Origin: Austropuccinia psidii
Taxonomy: Eukaryota; Basidiomycota; Pucciniomycetes; Pucciniales; Sphaerophragmiaceae
Length of the DNA: 64,000 nt
Direction of reading: 5' to 3'
Assembly: GCA_023105745.1 (NCBI GenBank)
Contig: JALGQZ010000011.1
Span: 32,719,094 to 32,783,093, forward strand
Below, piece after piece: positions 1 through 11,670 of the stretch. A program made the position numbers and the translations under genes. The notes below the pieces were generated by a model that saw nothing but the letters and a program-made list of their open reading frames with translations, was not told the DNA's origin and searched no databases. Each line of letters starts with the position of its first letter. The first letter of the stretch is position 1.

Positions 1-140
1 ATGGAGAAGTTTTATTTTTTATGGATTTCTTGATTGATAAGTATTTCTATGGATTTTTTGAATTTTTCAATATAAGAAAAGGATTTTAAAAAGAGTAAAA
101 AAATATTTCACAGGTGAAATATCAGAGCTGGGCCCCCAAA
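1..140 (-). mobile_element. Element B0: leader and PBS remnant
   Basis: Start of the internal region of a family-B element on the minus strand, the oldest layer of the stack. Its primer-binding site lies at 121-140, directly beside the LTR that starts at 141, and resembles the B1 PBS at 17986-18006. The rest is AT-rich leader with poly-A/T runs and no coding potential. The remainder of the element lies left of the window. Confidence 0.8.
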
Positions 141-1425
141 TGGAAGGTGTGGATATAAAACTCTGATTAAAAATAAAGTCCTTTTCCTGTCCTCAAAATT
201 GGTATAAGGCAAAAATTTATTAAAAATAGTATGAAATAAAATTTTGAAGAGAAAAAACACCAATTTTATTTTTTCAACTTTATAAGTATAAAAAAATGAT
301 ATTACAAAGATTTATTCTTTTATCAAAAATGAAAATATATCCAAAAATACTCTACAGGAGTTATTTAAAATTGAGCAAAATACTGCAGGCCATTAATATA
401 AGAATTTTTTTAAACAGAATATTGAAAAGAAAAAATGCCCAAAAGTGACCAGAGTGAATTCGGAAACAGAGTGAAAAAGTTAACAGTGATGAAAGATGCT
501 TTAATTCACTTGAGGGGCAGTTCAAGGGTAAAAATGATTATAATTATTTTTTCAAGTTGTTGAAAGGTTTAAAATGATAAGAAAAAGGTTGTTGGAATAT
601 CTCATTGTTTTTTTTGACAGTGTTTCAAACTAATTATAAAACAAAAAGATTCTAACATGAAGAGAAAAGTGGGGAAAAGAAGAAATTCTTCCATAGCCAC
701 CAATTTTCTTACTCCAAAGGTAACATTTCCTCTTTTCAGCCATGGGAAACAATCTGAAAACAGAAAAGCCAATTACAGAATCATTGAAACCTGGTTTAGA
801 CAAAAAAAGGGCTGGTTTTGGCCATTTTGAACCCTTAAATAAGCCATTTCTATAGTAATACACGGCTTTAAGCCTTCAAAACACATCAGAATGTGTGTAA
901 GAGATGTAAAACACAGTTCAAACCACTTTTAATACAATTTTTTTATATTAAGGGGAGTTTTACCCTCTTGGAAACAGTTAAAACTACCCTGGTTGGTATC
1001 AAAACCTCATCATAAATTGACTCACAGAACCTGTGACTCAATTCCAGGCAAAAAGTGATAAACGTTTGTGTGGACTTTGACATCTAAGGCCTTTCAGAAA
1101 GAAATTTGGGTTTCTCTCTCCCTTGAAGCTAAGATTCCTTGTCCCCCTCCAAAATTAATCATTCCAATTTATTTTTTATTTAATTCCTGTAATATACTTG
1201 TAATTGACATATGCAATTCAATTGAGTTTTACAGTTACACAACTGAAATAATTGATATATCATATGCAAATTACAGTTCACTTATGTAATACATGCACAC
1301 ATTTTGACATTTCAATGGAAAATACTTTATTGTTAATTAAATTAATGTTTTGAGTATTTTCAATTTTTATACAGAAAATACTAAGAGCTTAATTTAAGCT
1401 TATTTGAGTTGAGTTACCAAAATTT
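141..1425 (-). repeat. B0 5' LTR, partial, split by A1
   Basis: Aligns along its length with the B1 LTRs (18007-19821) and the B solo LTR (39888-41714), with the terminal TGTAAGG changed to TGGAAGG. It stops at 1425, where A1 inserted, so its U3 outer part is outside the window. The 22-bp palindrome seen in the other B LTRs is collapsed here near 1310-1321, and the 16-bp palindrome is lost. The small ORFs in it (for example minus 630-863) are not conserved in frame between B LTRs and I treat them as noise. Confidence 0.85.
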
Positions 1426-3555
1426 TGTGAGCCTGAGAGGTATATATAACATACCCATAAGGCGACAGAAGACTTTATACACAGTAAAATTTATCTTCAA
1501 CATACTTTTTAATTGAATTTGAAATAAAAAATAACAAAAAATAAGTATAACTATTTTTTGGATAAACAAAGTTATAAATATTACGTCATTTTTGGATTCT
1601 ACACCAAAAATAACCTAGGGTACACCCATAGGGTGGTATACCAAAAAATACTTATTTCTTATGTTATTGGAAGATTTAAGAAAATCACGGTACTAATGTA
1701 AGTTTTTTAACATTTTTTAAAAAATTGTTAAATTTAAGCTTAAATAAGCTTCAATGAAAAGTTGCATAAGGTTTATGCAAACTTGCCAAAATTTTAGTTA
1801 AAATTGAGGTGTTGTGTATATTTACTGAATTGGCTAAGGATTGGCCATACAGGATGTAAATCCTGTGTGAGCCCAATTTGAAAGGGTTTAAGGCCATAGT
1901 ATGGCTTTAAAAAAATAAACAGGCAAAATCCAAGCAAAAAGGTGGGACAAAGGAAAAAGACCAAATAGAGTCGCGGTACCCAACTTTTTGGATCTGAAAG
2001 GATTCAATTAAGGTTATCGCCCTGTATTGGAGTATTTTCAACCTTATTTCAACTTTAAGATTAGACTTTGATCCAAACTTGAAGTTTACACTGGTTTTAT
2101 CCCAAATTGGACAGGAATTTCAAGCTGCCACAGGGTAAATCCCAATACGCAGGCTTGAAATTAAGGTCTTAAGAACTGTCAAAACTTAATTAAGCTTAAA
2201 AAGCTTAAATAAGCTTAAAACGTTAAGGTTACAAGCATTAAAACCTTATCAAAAGTTAAGGTTTAGTGTGTATTGCTATTTTATGTGGAAAAATAGCAAT
2301 AACTTCAAAAATTCATTAAAAATCCAATTCTTAATGCATTTGCTTGAAAATTTCACAAAGCTTACAATTTAATATTATCTATGTAAAAATTAAATATTAA
2401 GGATTTTTTATAAGTAAATCTCCTGGATAATTCACCTGGAAATTTACTCTCTTTATTAAGCTCAAAGAAGATTGCAATTTCTTTAAATATTAATTAAAAA
2501 TTGAGTTTGAGAGATTTCTGCTTGGAACTCTATTTTTAAGTTGTTCATGTGATGAACTTTAATTTAAATAAATTTATTTTAAATTAAAAGTTAAAATAAT
2601 TAGTTCAAATGAGGATTAAGTTTACTTGGAGTTAAGAATAAAACTGGTAACTTTAAATTGTAATTAAAAATAAGTTATCTTAAGTTAAGAACTTTTCTTT
2701 GAAGCATAGTTTTTCAGTTTTGACCTAAGCGCGACCTCTATATTCATTATGAATCATTATAGTTGCTCTGTAGACATACAAAGAGTCTTTTCATCATTGT
2801 TTTTATCCATTATCATTAATCAATCCAATCATACTAGAAATTCAAACAGGTAAAGTCTTATTATTAAAAGTAATTCTTAAGTATTTTATTCTTTATTACT
2901 TGTAAACTAAAGAATTGAAATCATAAAATTCAGATTATTGTTGTAATCATCAATAATATATTTTAGATTATAAAATTATCATCTTAAATCTCTTTCGAAT
3001 CCACAAATTACTCTTAAAAACTCTTTAATCATAATTTTAATCATAAGAAGTTCTTTTATAATTTAAATTATTGATTTTTGACATGTTTTCAACTTATAAT
3101 AATATTATAATATAATAACTGTTGTATTTTACTTGTTTTATTAATTGATATCATAAGTAAGTTTTTCTCTAGAATTCTATATTTTTTTATCTATTATTAG
3201 TTTTTTTCTATAGAATTTCTCTATAAGAATTATTTATGCACAGTGTGTGCTTTAATTCTTTTATAAATGATATCTATATTTTCCACATGTAATTTTCTCC
3301 TTAAGAGCTTTACACTTCTCGTTGTTATAATTGTCAGTGACTATAACAATAATAGAATAATTAGAATTAATTATAGATTTTTTATTTTTTATTATTGCTA
3401 TATATTTTATAATAATAATTAAATTTATTTTTTTACATAATTATATTTAAATTTGTGGTTATAATATTTCATTATATTATATTTTTCTACTGAGGACAGT
3501 CATAGTACTCTTGATATTGTTACTATTATCAAGTGTTTCATAGACAAACCTTACA
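1426..3555 (+). repeat. A1 5' LTR
   Basis: About 2130 bp, starting TGTGAGCC and ending CCTTACA. It matches the A1 3' LTR pieces (10053-10254 and 19827-20797) and, in reverse, both LTRs of A2 (39660-43627 and 50232-51148). A TATATATAA-like box lies only about 15 bp inside the 5' end. No conserved ORF is visible. Confidence 0.93.
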
Positions 3556-3575
3556 TTTGGGGGCTGGCCGTGATT
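3556..3575 (+). other. A1 primer-binding site
   Basis: Directly after the LTR end, with a TT spacer followed by TGGGGGCTGGCCGTGATT. It corresponds to the PBS of the B, C and D elements. The tRNA primer was not identified. Confidence 0.7.
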
Positions 3576-4100
3576 TTAACCAACGTTTGGGACATAAATC
3601 ATATTCTAGACCTTATTTTACTGTTTTTTGACATAAAATTGCCATATTTTCTTTTTTTATTGGCTTTTTTGGGACTTATCCCTTATAAACAATCTTTATA
3701 ATCTTAATAAAGTTATTTTTTTCTTAAGAATATTGTTTAAAAAAATATAATATTGAGTGACTTGCAATAAATTTCCTTTGTCTAACGAGTGGATTTTTCA
3801 CCTCACAGATTTGAAATTTATTCATTGAGTTATTCTAGTATAAAGTGAATAATAATATAATTTTGATTAATAACTTATCAATTCATAATTATTATTTCTT
3901 TAAAGAAAATATTAAATCAAATAAAAAATTAAAAAATTAAAAATCTTTACTAAAAACATTTTTCCTTTCATCTTAGACATTTTTTTTATTTTTGACGTAA
4001 ATTGCCATAAATTACATTAAAACAGCTTTATGCAATAAGTTTAGTTTATAATTTATCTTTATTTTTTGATAGAATAACTTATATCTTTATTTTTCTCTCG
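3576..4100 (+). other. A1 untranslated leader with possible intron
   Basis: AT-rich, non-coding leader between PBS and first gag exon. A possible splice donor that leaves a final A (TCTA|GTATAA) lies at 3838, in a context (GAGTTATTCTA) like one in C1 near 23025. The acceptor AG expected at 4099-4100 reads CG, whereas A2 has AG at the matching place, so splicing of this copy is probably damaged. Confidence 0.4.
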
Positions 4101-6170
4101 TGTCATCCATCAGAGAAAGTTCTTCAGACTCTGAAGCCTCAGAATCTACTATTGAAATTCAAACTAGCCTAGCACCAAGGGCTTTAATAAGCAAAGAACC
4201 CTTCAAAGGTCCAGCAGGTGGATTTAATTCATCCTTAGTCTGTTTTATTCTTGAAAGTGACGTGAAATGACTCCTACTAGAAGTGGAAGAAATTACTCCA
4301 TCCAATCAAATGGATCAGGACCAGGAAATTCCAGTCACAAATCCAAAAGACAAGAATGTCAGCCCAGAGGAAAGGTACAAATGGAGGATGCCAGAGCTTC
4401 CACCAATTCCCAAAGGTTAGCCAGAACCTTTGACACTCTTATTGAGAGTGCAGAAGCTGACATAACTTCTATTAATGTTAGGACTGAATCACTTCCAACA
4501 GGAAGCAGTAGAGATATACAAGTGTCAGTACAAGAACTGGTTTATGGCAGCAAAACAGCAAGAGTGGGAACTTCTACCCAGTCTTTGGATAGGCACCATG
4601 AGCTCATATCTTCAAGTGAAGAAGTTCATGGAGCCAGAAAAGAGAGAGGAACTTCTGAAGGGTTGGACACCCATGCCTTGCAAAGGACAGGTCCAACAGA
4701 TAAAAGCTTGGTTGAAAAACCAAAGAATGTTATCAGGGGATCAGAAGAAGAAGTTGGCCCAAGGCAAGGACAACACCCCAGTGGAAGCTCCCCAAGCATC
4801 CACAAGAAAAAATCTGCCTCAACAAGTGCCAAAAGACCAATTAGAAGGGAAAGAAAAAGGAAAAGGGAAAGGCATAGCCCAAGTGGAACAAGCCTTACCC
4901 TCAGAATTACAGAATTCCCAAGAAAGACAAGACAGCCATGGACAATGTGTTCAATATGGCAAGAGCTCTGATGGGATTCAAAAACAAGGAAGAGGAAAGA
5001 ATGAACCAATCTCTTCCAAAGAAATAGATCTTGTAAAACTTGTAACTTAATCTGAATCTTGTAATAAAGAAATTATGACAAAGCTTAAGACATTTGAGTA
5101 TATCCAACAGAAGTTGAGTAATGAGATATTACAAGTGAAAGAAACACAAAATACCATTGTTGGCCTTGAAAATGTTAATAAAGACAATATCCTGTCTTTG
5201 ACACGAATTTGTGCAAGAATTGAGTCTAAAGTTACCTCAATCTCCCGGATGACAATTGAATTTCTTTTATAACTAGACAGTTAAAAGAATTCAGAATACA
5301 AGTTCAAAAATTGGAAAACTCAACTGGGCACAATACAGCTCTTTTCCAAGAACAATTGGAAAAAAGTGATAAATAAAGACTTGAATTGAAAGAAGATATT
5401 CAATCAAGTATTAATAATATATCAATAAAAAATCAATTTCCAAGGAAATCCACACCAATTCTTGACAGAAGTGTGCTTAACTTGAATAATGATTTACATC
5501 ATACAATTTCAAGTAATGCAGATGTGGATACAGCTTGTAATTTTAAAGACATTCCAAGATGAGAGGAATGGCCAAACTTCAGTGGTGAAGGAGAATATAA
5601 CCATATTTAATTTATGAAAGCAATTTATATGCTCAAAGAAGACCTTAACATACCAGATGAATACATAAGTGCCAGATTACACCCATTATTTGCCAAATCA
5701 GCAAAGAAATGGTATTGTAAAATGAGACAAGACCATGGTAAACATTCTTGGCCTTGGTGGAAAGAACAAATTATTTCCAAATTGGCAAATGATTCCTGGA
5801 GATTTAAAATGGAAAAATCTTTTGAGGAAGCTATTTAAGGACAGATTGTATGCCCTGCATCCTGATATGTCTGAAACAATGGTACATAAAAGGATATTAA
5901 GAAAGTGTGGAGGTGACCTTGAGAATGCTATAAGAAGCAGATGTATTGAGCTTTGCTCTACAGAAGATTATATCAATGGTATGGAGGACATCACTACTAG
6001 AACAAAAATTCGAAGAAATTGGTATAAATCCCCACTAGACAACACGACTAGTGGGAGACTAATTCCAAAACCAATTAAACCACAAGACAGACTTCCTTTG
6101 AAATGTCATAAGATTGGAAGTACATCTCATTTGGCTAATACTTCTCCCAAAAAGACAAGAATCAATTGAA
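4101..6170 (+). pseudogene. gag: A1 gag (capsid and nucleocapsid), degraded
   Basis: Gag of a Ty3/Gypsy element, the structural protein that forms the particle and packages RNA. By comparison with A2, exon 1 is 4101-4217, a 63-nt phase-1 intron is 4218-4280, and exon 2 starts at 4281 in the ORF1 frame. The ATG at 4267 lies inside this predicted intron, so I do not take it as the start. The best open pieces are 4475-5050 (coil-rich, Gln/Lys-rich), 5075-5272, 5614-5838 (capsid region with GEGEYN at its edge) and 5735-6169. Indels and stops break the frame, and a frameshift near 4850 joins ORF1 to ORF2. The knuckle near 6105-6150 is damaged: CHKCG became CHKIG and the final Cys became Ser. Confidence 0.85.
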
Positions 6171-6947
6171 AAACATGACATAAAGGAAACAAATTATGTC
6201 CATGTACATGAAAGTGATTCTGAGCCTTCTGAAGAGGAGAAATTACCTGAAGAACTTAGTATAGAAAATATTAATGTTTCCTTTAGAGTCACAGAAGTGC
6301 ATACTCACTTACCACAGTACAGTGATGAATTTATGGATCTCATACACGTACAAGATGCTAAAATGCAAAAAACCAAGCCTTCCAGAAGTAAAGGTTATAC
6401 ACCTGGATCAGCTTGTATCACTAATATTGTATTAAAAAACACAGAAGCCAAGATACATCTTGACTGAAGTGCTTTTTGCACTTGTGTTGGGAAGAATTAT
6501 CTTGACAAGATTTATTCCAATTGGAAAGACAAGATAATGCCAATTAAAGGTATAAAATTTAGCAGTTCTAGCCAAAATATGCACCCCTTGGGTATATTTG
6601 AAGCAGCAATGATATTTCCTCACCATGCAGGAAGTATCAGATTAAAAGTTGAATTTGTTGTTATGAATAATTTTACTTCACAACACTTTACATTTGGAAA
6701 TGATTACCTTAATATTTATGGTATTGATATTATTAATCATGAAGGCAGGTATTTCACTATAGGGGAAAATAAAAGACAAAAATTTGCTTTTCCTCTAGAA
6801 AAAAGAGAAATCACTGTTATTAAACAAGTGAAAAATGTTAATACAGACAAATTTGTGTCAAATAAGTTAATCAAAGCACAAATTAGTCCTGAATTAACAC
6901 TAGAAATGAAGGAAGACCTTATTGAGATTTTATTCCAATACAGGTAA
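6171..6947 (+). pseudogene. A1 gag-pol linker and aspartic protease, degraded
   Basis: Acidic linker (SDSEPSEEE) followed by a retropepsin-like protease that would cleave the gag-pol polyprotein. The active-site triad, DSGAFC in A2, reads Asp-stop-Ser-Ala-Phe-Cys at about 6460-6480, so this copy is dead. Downstream the flap and C-terminal motifs are readable, with LGNDYLNIYGIDI-like sequence read as FGNDYLNIYGIDI near 6695-6730. The open piece is 6537-6947. A TAA near 6945 interrupts the run into RT. Confidence 0.85.
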
Positions 6948-8285
6948 GCCTTTGCTTCAGATGATGAACCACTTGGAGCTATAAAAGGCCATGAAGTGGA
7001 CATTATACTTAATGTTGAAAGAACCTATCCTCCACTATTAAGAAGAACAGCTTAGCCAGCTAGGCCTAGGGCTAGAGAAGCGTTGGACAGTCATATTAAT
7101 GACCTAATGAAACTGGGAGTTCTTAGAAAAGTTGGACACAATGAGGAATTAGAAGTCACAACTCCAGTAATAATTACTTGGAATAATGATAAGGCAAGGA
7201 GGGTTGGTAATTCTAGAGCACTGAATACCTATACTATGCCAGAAAGGTATCCAATACCTAGAATCCATGATAATTTGACTCAATTATCCAAAGAAAGATT
7301 AATTACTTCTATGGATGCTCTTAAAGGCTTCCATAAGAATGTTTTGACACCTCATGCTAGGAAATTATTGAGAATAATTGCTCATTGTGGTATTTATGAA
7401 TATTTGAGGATGCCTTTTGGTATTAAAAATGCACCCTCTCATTATCAGAGAATGAGGAATACCCTCTTCCCACATGAATTATCAGAGGGATGGTTGATCA
7501 TATATATTGATGACATTATCATTTGTTCAGAAACCTGGAAATTACATTTGGAGAGACTTTCAATAGTACTTAAGAAAATTCTTCAAGTGAACATGAAAAT
7601 ATCTCTTAAGAAATGTAACTTTGGGTTTCATGAGTTTAAGGCTCTAGGACATTTAGTCTCAGGACTGAGCCTTGGTATTGATAAGAACAAAGTGGCTGCA
7701 GCTTTATTGAAACAAATTCCCCAGAACAAAAAAGGGATGATGTCTTTCTTGGGGTTTGCCAGTTATTACAGGCAACCCCTTAAGGATTTTTCAATCCATG
7801 CCAGAATCTTATACAGAATTTGTGATCAAAAAACTGTTTTTGAAATGACACAGGAGAGGATTCAAGCATATGATAAAATCAAGTATGCCTTGCTCAATGC
7901 ACCATTAATATTGATGCCAGACTGGAAACTCCCTTTCAAGGTGTATATTGATTCATGTGGTGAAGGTTTAGGAGCTGCTCTTCATCAAGTTCAAATTGTC
8001 AATTACAAGCCCTATGAAGGTCCAATTCGTTGTATTGCAAGACAAATTAAACCTACTGAGGCAAGATATGGATCTAGCCAAATGGAGTGCCTTTTCCTTG
8101 TTTCGGTTCTGGAAGAACTTCATTACTATCTTGATGGTAGTGTGTTTGGAGTAATTACTGATTGTAATGCAGTAAAATCACTTCTTAACATGAAAACCCC
8201 AAACAGACACATGTTAAGATGGCAAATTGCTATACAGGAGTAATAAGAATGCTGATGGCTTAAGTAGATTGGCATTACCCAATAC
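6948..8285 (+). pseudogene. A1 reverse transcriptase and RNase H, degraded
   Basis: Largest open piece is 7083-8243 (386 aa). It contains [15 protein letters not shown], the catalytic YIDD box at about 7503-7514 and [11 protein letters not shown] of the RT connection, followed by the RNase H-like domain ([19 protein letters not shown]). RT would copy element RNA into cDNA and RNase H would degrade the template. Lesions: stop codons near 7050 in the otherwise conserved PAYPASPRAREAL stretch, GDFRALN changed to GNSRALN, and about 44 nt missing at 8240 relative to A2, which removes the segment before the NADGLSR motif. Confidence 0.9.
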
Positions 8286-9914
8286 ACCTGACAATCCTGC
8301 CTATGTTCTACAAGTGCAGAACCTCAAATTACAATTGAAGGAATTAACATCACGGATGTTGGAACAGAATTCTTTGAAGAACTTAGAGAAAGCTATAAGC
8401 AAGATAATAATGGTCATATCCTTACTTCTCTACTTGACCAAGATTGAAAAGATGTAGTATTAGCTAATTCTCTAGATGATATTTGGAAAGCATCTTATGA
8501 CAATGGAAGATTTCATTTATTTGATGGTATATTATATCATAGATCTAAACACACATGTGTCATGGTCCTATTTAGTAGAGTGTTAATTAACACAATACTA
8601 CTAGAATGTAATCATAACATTTATTCTGGACATCTGTCTGGAGACGGAACTATGGAAAGAATTAAGACATGTGCCTGGTGGCCATCTTGGAGAAAAGATG
8701 GTATTGAGTATTGCCATAGTTGTGATAGATACCAGAAAGCCAATGAACCTACTGGTAAACGCTTTGGCTTAATGATCCATATCCAAGGAGCAAATACCCC
8801 ATGGTAAGTGGTTCACATGGATTGGGTAACTGCCTCACCACCTGGGGGTGATAAAGGTTACAATGCATGTCTTGTTATTGTAGACATATATGGAAAAACA
8901 CCAATCTTTTTACCATGTCATAAAGATGACACAGCTATTGATACAGCTCTTATGATCTGGAATAGAGCCATATCCCATACTGGTCTCTTTGAACATATCA
9001 AGAGTGATAGAGACCCAAAATTCCCATCAGCCTTATGGACTAATTTACATAAGCTTTTGGGTACAAAACTATTATTCTCAACAGAATACCATTGAAAAAC
9101 AGATGGGTTAGCAGAAAGAATGATTCAAACCCTTGAGGACATGATCATAAGATTTTGTGCTTATTGCCTGGAGTTTGAAGATTCTGATGGCTTTACCCAT
9201 GATTGGTGTACTCTTAGACCAGCATTGGAATTAGCCTACAAGACCCCCATCCATGCTTCAACAGGAAAAACTCCTGTAATGTTGGAGAAAGGATGTAACC
9301 CCAAACTTCCAGTTGATACGTTGAAGAAAGATCTGGTTGATATTCATTGAACTGCTTCAAGCTTTAAGTTAATTCTTGATAAAGTAAGACATCATGCAAA
9401 GAAAAGCATGAATGATGCCTTTGAATATGCTAAACAGGAATGGGATAAAAGTCATAAAGCCCCATTATTCAAAGTAGGGGACTTAATACTAGTTTCAAAC
9501 TCGAAATTTAATAATATTAAAGGCCCAAAGAAATTAAAAGATTCCTTTGCAGGACCATTTATTGTCAAAGCCTTCATGGGAAAAATGCAGTACAAGTAGA
9601 ACTGTCAGGAGAATTGGAAAACAAACATCCAATTTTCCCTGTCAGTCTGGTGAAGCATTACACTTCAAGTGATAAGGAATTATTTCCTTTAAGAAATGAA
9701 ACACCCTTATAAGTACCCCCACTGGATCAAAGTGAGGATAAAAAGGTACTAAAAGTCTTAAAAGAAAGAAGAATTAGGGGAAAATGAAAGAGAATACTCA
9801 GTCAGGTACAAAAATCCACAACGTGAAGATTAATGGATTGAAGAGACTAAAATACCTGATTCCCAAAAGTTTCTCAGAAGATTAAGAAATGAGAGAAGAC
9901 CAGTCGCTCAGTAA
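8286..9914 (+). pseudogene. A1 integrase with chromodomain-like tail, degraded
   Basis: Integrase in broken pieces: 8562-8807 (zinc-binding HHCC region; the last Cys pair reads CDRY instead of CDRC), 8808-9095 (core with MDWVT and SDRDPKF, the first two catalytic Asp), 9120-9350 (core end and linker) and 9408-9599 (GDLILVS, GPFIVKA). A2 shows GLAERM with the catalytic Glu; here the same motif is readable at about 9105-9122 after a stop near 9094. The tail is cut by frameshifts after 9598 and ends RRPVAQ-stop at 9912-9914. The tail of the family has a YLVRYK motif with a later Trp, like a chromodomain. Confidence 0.88.
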
Positions 9915-9977
9915 AAAGTTTGAATTGTGTGCTTTACATACCTAAAAAATATAAGTAGAGAGGTTGGACAGTGGACT

Positions 9978-10004
9978 ATACCCCCCCAAATAACTTGGGG
10001 GTAT
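9978..10004 (+). other. C-run/G-run stem-loop downstream of A1 pol
   Basis: ATACCCCC pairs with GGGGGTAT around an AAATAACTT-type loop. The same stem is at 43676-43703 in A2 (read on the minus strand), although the length of the G/C run differs. It sits in the 3' untranslated stretch between the integrase stop and the polypurine tract. Function unknown. Confidence 0.5.
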
Positions 10005-10017
10005 ATGGAAAAAGAAG

Positions 10018-10052
10018 AATTGTAGTACAATTTGTTTTTTGGTGGTAGGGAA
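10018..10052 (+). other. A1 stem-loop, T-run and polypurine tract
   Basis: AATTGT-AGT-ACAATT stem-loop (10018-10032), then TTTGTTTTTT, then the PPT GGTGGTAGGGAA at 10041-10052, next to the 3' LTR. The PPT would prime plus-strand DNA synthesis. The same module occurs in A2, B1, C1 and D elements. Confidence 0.75.
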
Positions 10053-11062
10053 TGTGAGCCTGTGAGGTATATATAACATAACCACAAGGCCACAAATGAC
10101 TTTATACACAGTTAAATTTGTCTTCAACAGACTTTTGAATTGAATTTAAAAAAAAAAAAATAAGTATAACTTTTTTTTGGATAAAAAAAGTTATAAATAT
10201 TATGTCAACTTTGGATTCTACACCAAACATAACCTAGGGTACACCCATAGGTTGTGTAAGGTGTGGATATGAAACTTTGATTTAAAATCAAGTACTTTTC
10301 CTGTCCTCAAAATTTGTATAAGGTAAAAATTAATTAAAAATAGTAAGAGATATTATTTTTAAGAGAAAACACGCCAATTTGTTTTTATAGCTTTATTAGT
10401 ATAAAACAATAATATTATAAAGATTTATCATTTTGCCAACAATAAAAATTTATCCAAAAATACTCTACAAGAGATATTCAAGGCTATAAAACAAATTTCT
10501 TCAAGAGAAATTTCAGTTGGAATTAATTGAGCAATGAACTGCAAGCAATTAATTAAAGAACAAAGTCTTTCAAAAGAATATTAAAGAGATAACACACCCA
10601 AAAGTGACCAGAGTGAATTTGGAAACAAAGTGACAAAGTTAACAGTGATGAAAGATGCTTTAATTTTCTTTTGGCGTGGCCCAGGGGTAAAAATGATTAT
10701 AAGAGTTACAAACAATGATTATAATGATTTTTTCACGTGTCTAAAAGGTTTAAAATGATTCAAAAAAGGGGGTTGGAATCTTTTATTGATTGTGACTCAA
10801 TTCCAGGCCAAAATTGATGAACGTTTGCGTGAGTTTTGACATCTCACACCTGTCAGCAAGGATTTTGGGGGTCTGGCTCCCCCTTAGAGCTAGAGTCCCT
10901 TTCCCCCCCCCCAATTTATTTTTTCCTTTAATTCCTCATCATGTATTATATTTGTAATTTACATATGTAATTCAATTGAATTGTACAGTACAATACAGTA
11001 ATAATTGATACCTCAAAAGTAAATTAAAGTTCACTTATGTAATACACGCGCACATTTTGACA

Positions 11063-11084
11063 TTTCAATTGAATTCAATTGAAA
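11063..11084. promoter_or_regulatory. 22-bp perfect palindrome in B LTR
   Basis: Perfect 22-bp inverted repeat centred on GAATTC with CAATTG on each side. Identical copies occur at 19250-19271 and 41144-41165. It lies in U3 of the LTR, so a transcription-factor site is possible. Confidence 0.55.
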
Positions 11085-11153
11085 ATACTTCAATTCCTCA
11101 TAGCTTCTAAACTAAACACAACACCTCAATTTTAACATAAAAATTGATGGTTA

Positions 11154-11169
11154 ACACCACATGTGGTGT
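11154..11169. promoter_or_regulatory. 16-bp perfect palindrome ACACCACATGTGGTGT
   Basis: Contains the E-box-like core CACATGTG. Identical at 19341-19356 and 41235-41250 while the flanking LTR sequence has drifted. Binding by a bHLH-type factor is only a guess. Confidence 0.55.
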
Positions 11170-11634
11170 GAGTTAAATTGAAGTTTTGAGTATTTTCAAT
11201 TTGGGTTTCAAAAATACTAAAAACTTGATTTAACCTTATTTAGAGTTGAGTTACAAAAATTTCACTCAGAGGTGACCCCACCTAATTTTTTATGAGGAAT
11301 CAAATGGTAAAATAATTTTTATATGTTCATTTATTGGATAAAAGGTGAAAATATATTTTATATAAATTTTTACCAAAAATATGTTGATTTTATAAATTTT
11401 ATTAAAAATTCATTTTTACATAATTTTTACAAGTAAAAATGAATTTGCATAATTTTAAATTTTATTGTAATTTTATTTTTAAATTATAATTAAGTTTTGA
11501 TTTTTAAATATAAATTTGTATTGATATTTCAAATTTTATTGTTATAATATAAATAAATTTCTTTTATTTATATTTGTATTTTAATTTATCATTTGTGATC
11601 TTTTGGGTATATAAAAATACCTCTACGGCTCACA

Positions 11635-11670
11635 TTCCCTCCCCCTAAAAAAAATATTACTTTGTAATAT
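11635..11670 (-). other. B1 stem-loop, T-run and polypurine tract
   Basis: On the minus strand: ATATTAC-AAA-GTAATAT stem-loop, a T-run, then AGGGGGAGGGAA next to the LTR. The 7-bp stem differs in sequence from families A and C but has the same place and a 3-nt loop. It overlaps the integrase stop codon at 11657-11659. Confidence 0.7.

Larger units (their letters stand above)
10255..11634 (-). repeat. B1 3' LTR with internal deletion
   Basis: 1380 bp against 1815 bp for its partner. The two align from TGTAAGG onward, but about 430 bp are missing at 10790, where ATTGAT joins TGTGACTCAATTCC; a shared TG at the two break points suggests a deletion. It keeps the 22-bp palindrome at 11063-11084 and the 16-bp palindrome at 11154-11169. 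Confidence 0.93.

Noticed and set aside
630..863. Small ORFs in LTRs of families A and B
   Set aside because: Not in the same frame between copies; AT-rich chance ORFs.
4267..4971. ATG-started 234-codon ORF (MTPTRSG...) as the gag start of A1, and its match at 49531 in A2 and 23452 in C1
   Set aside because: The ATG lies inside the predicted phase-1 intron in all three, and the upstream exon joins the other frame exactly. If splicing is disproved this ORF would need a second look.
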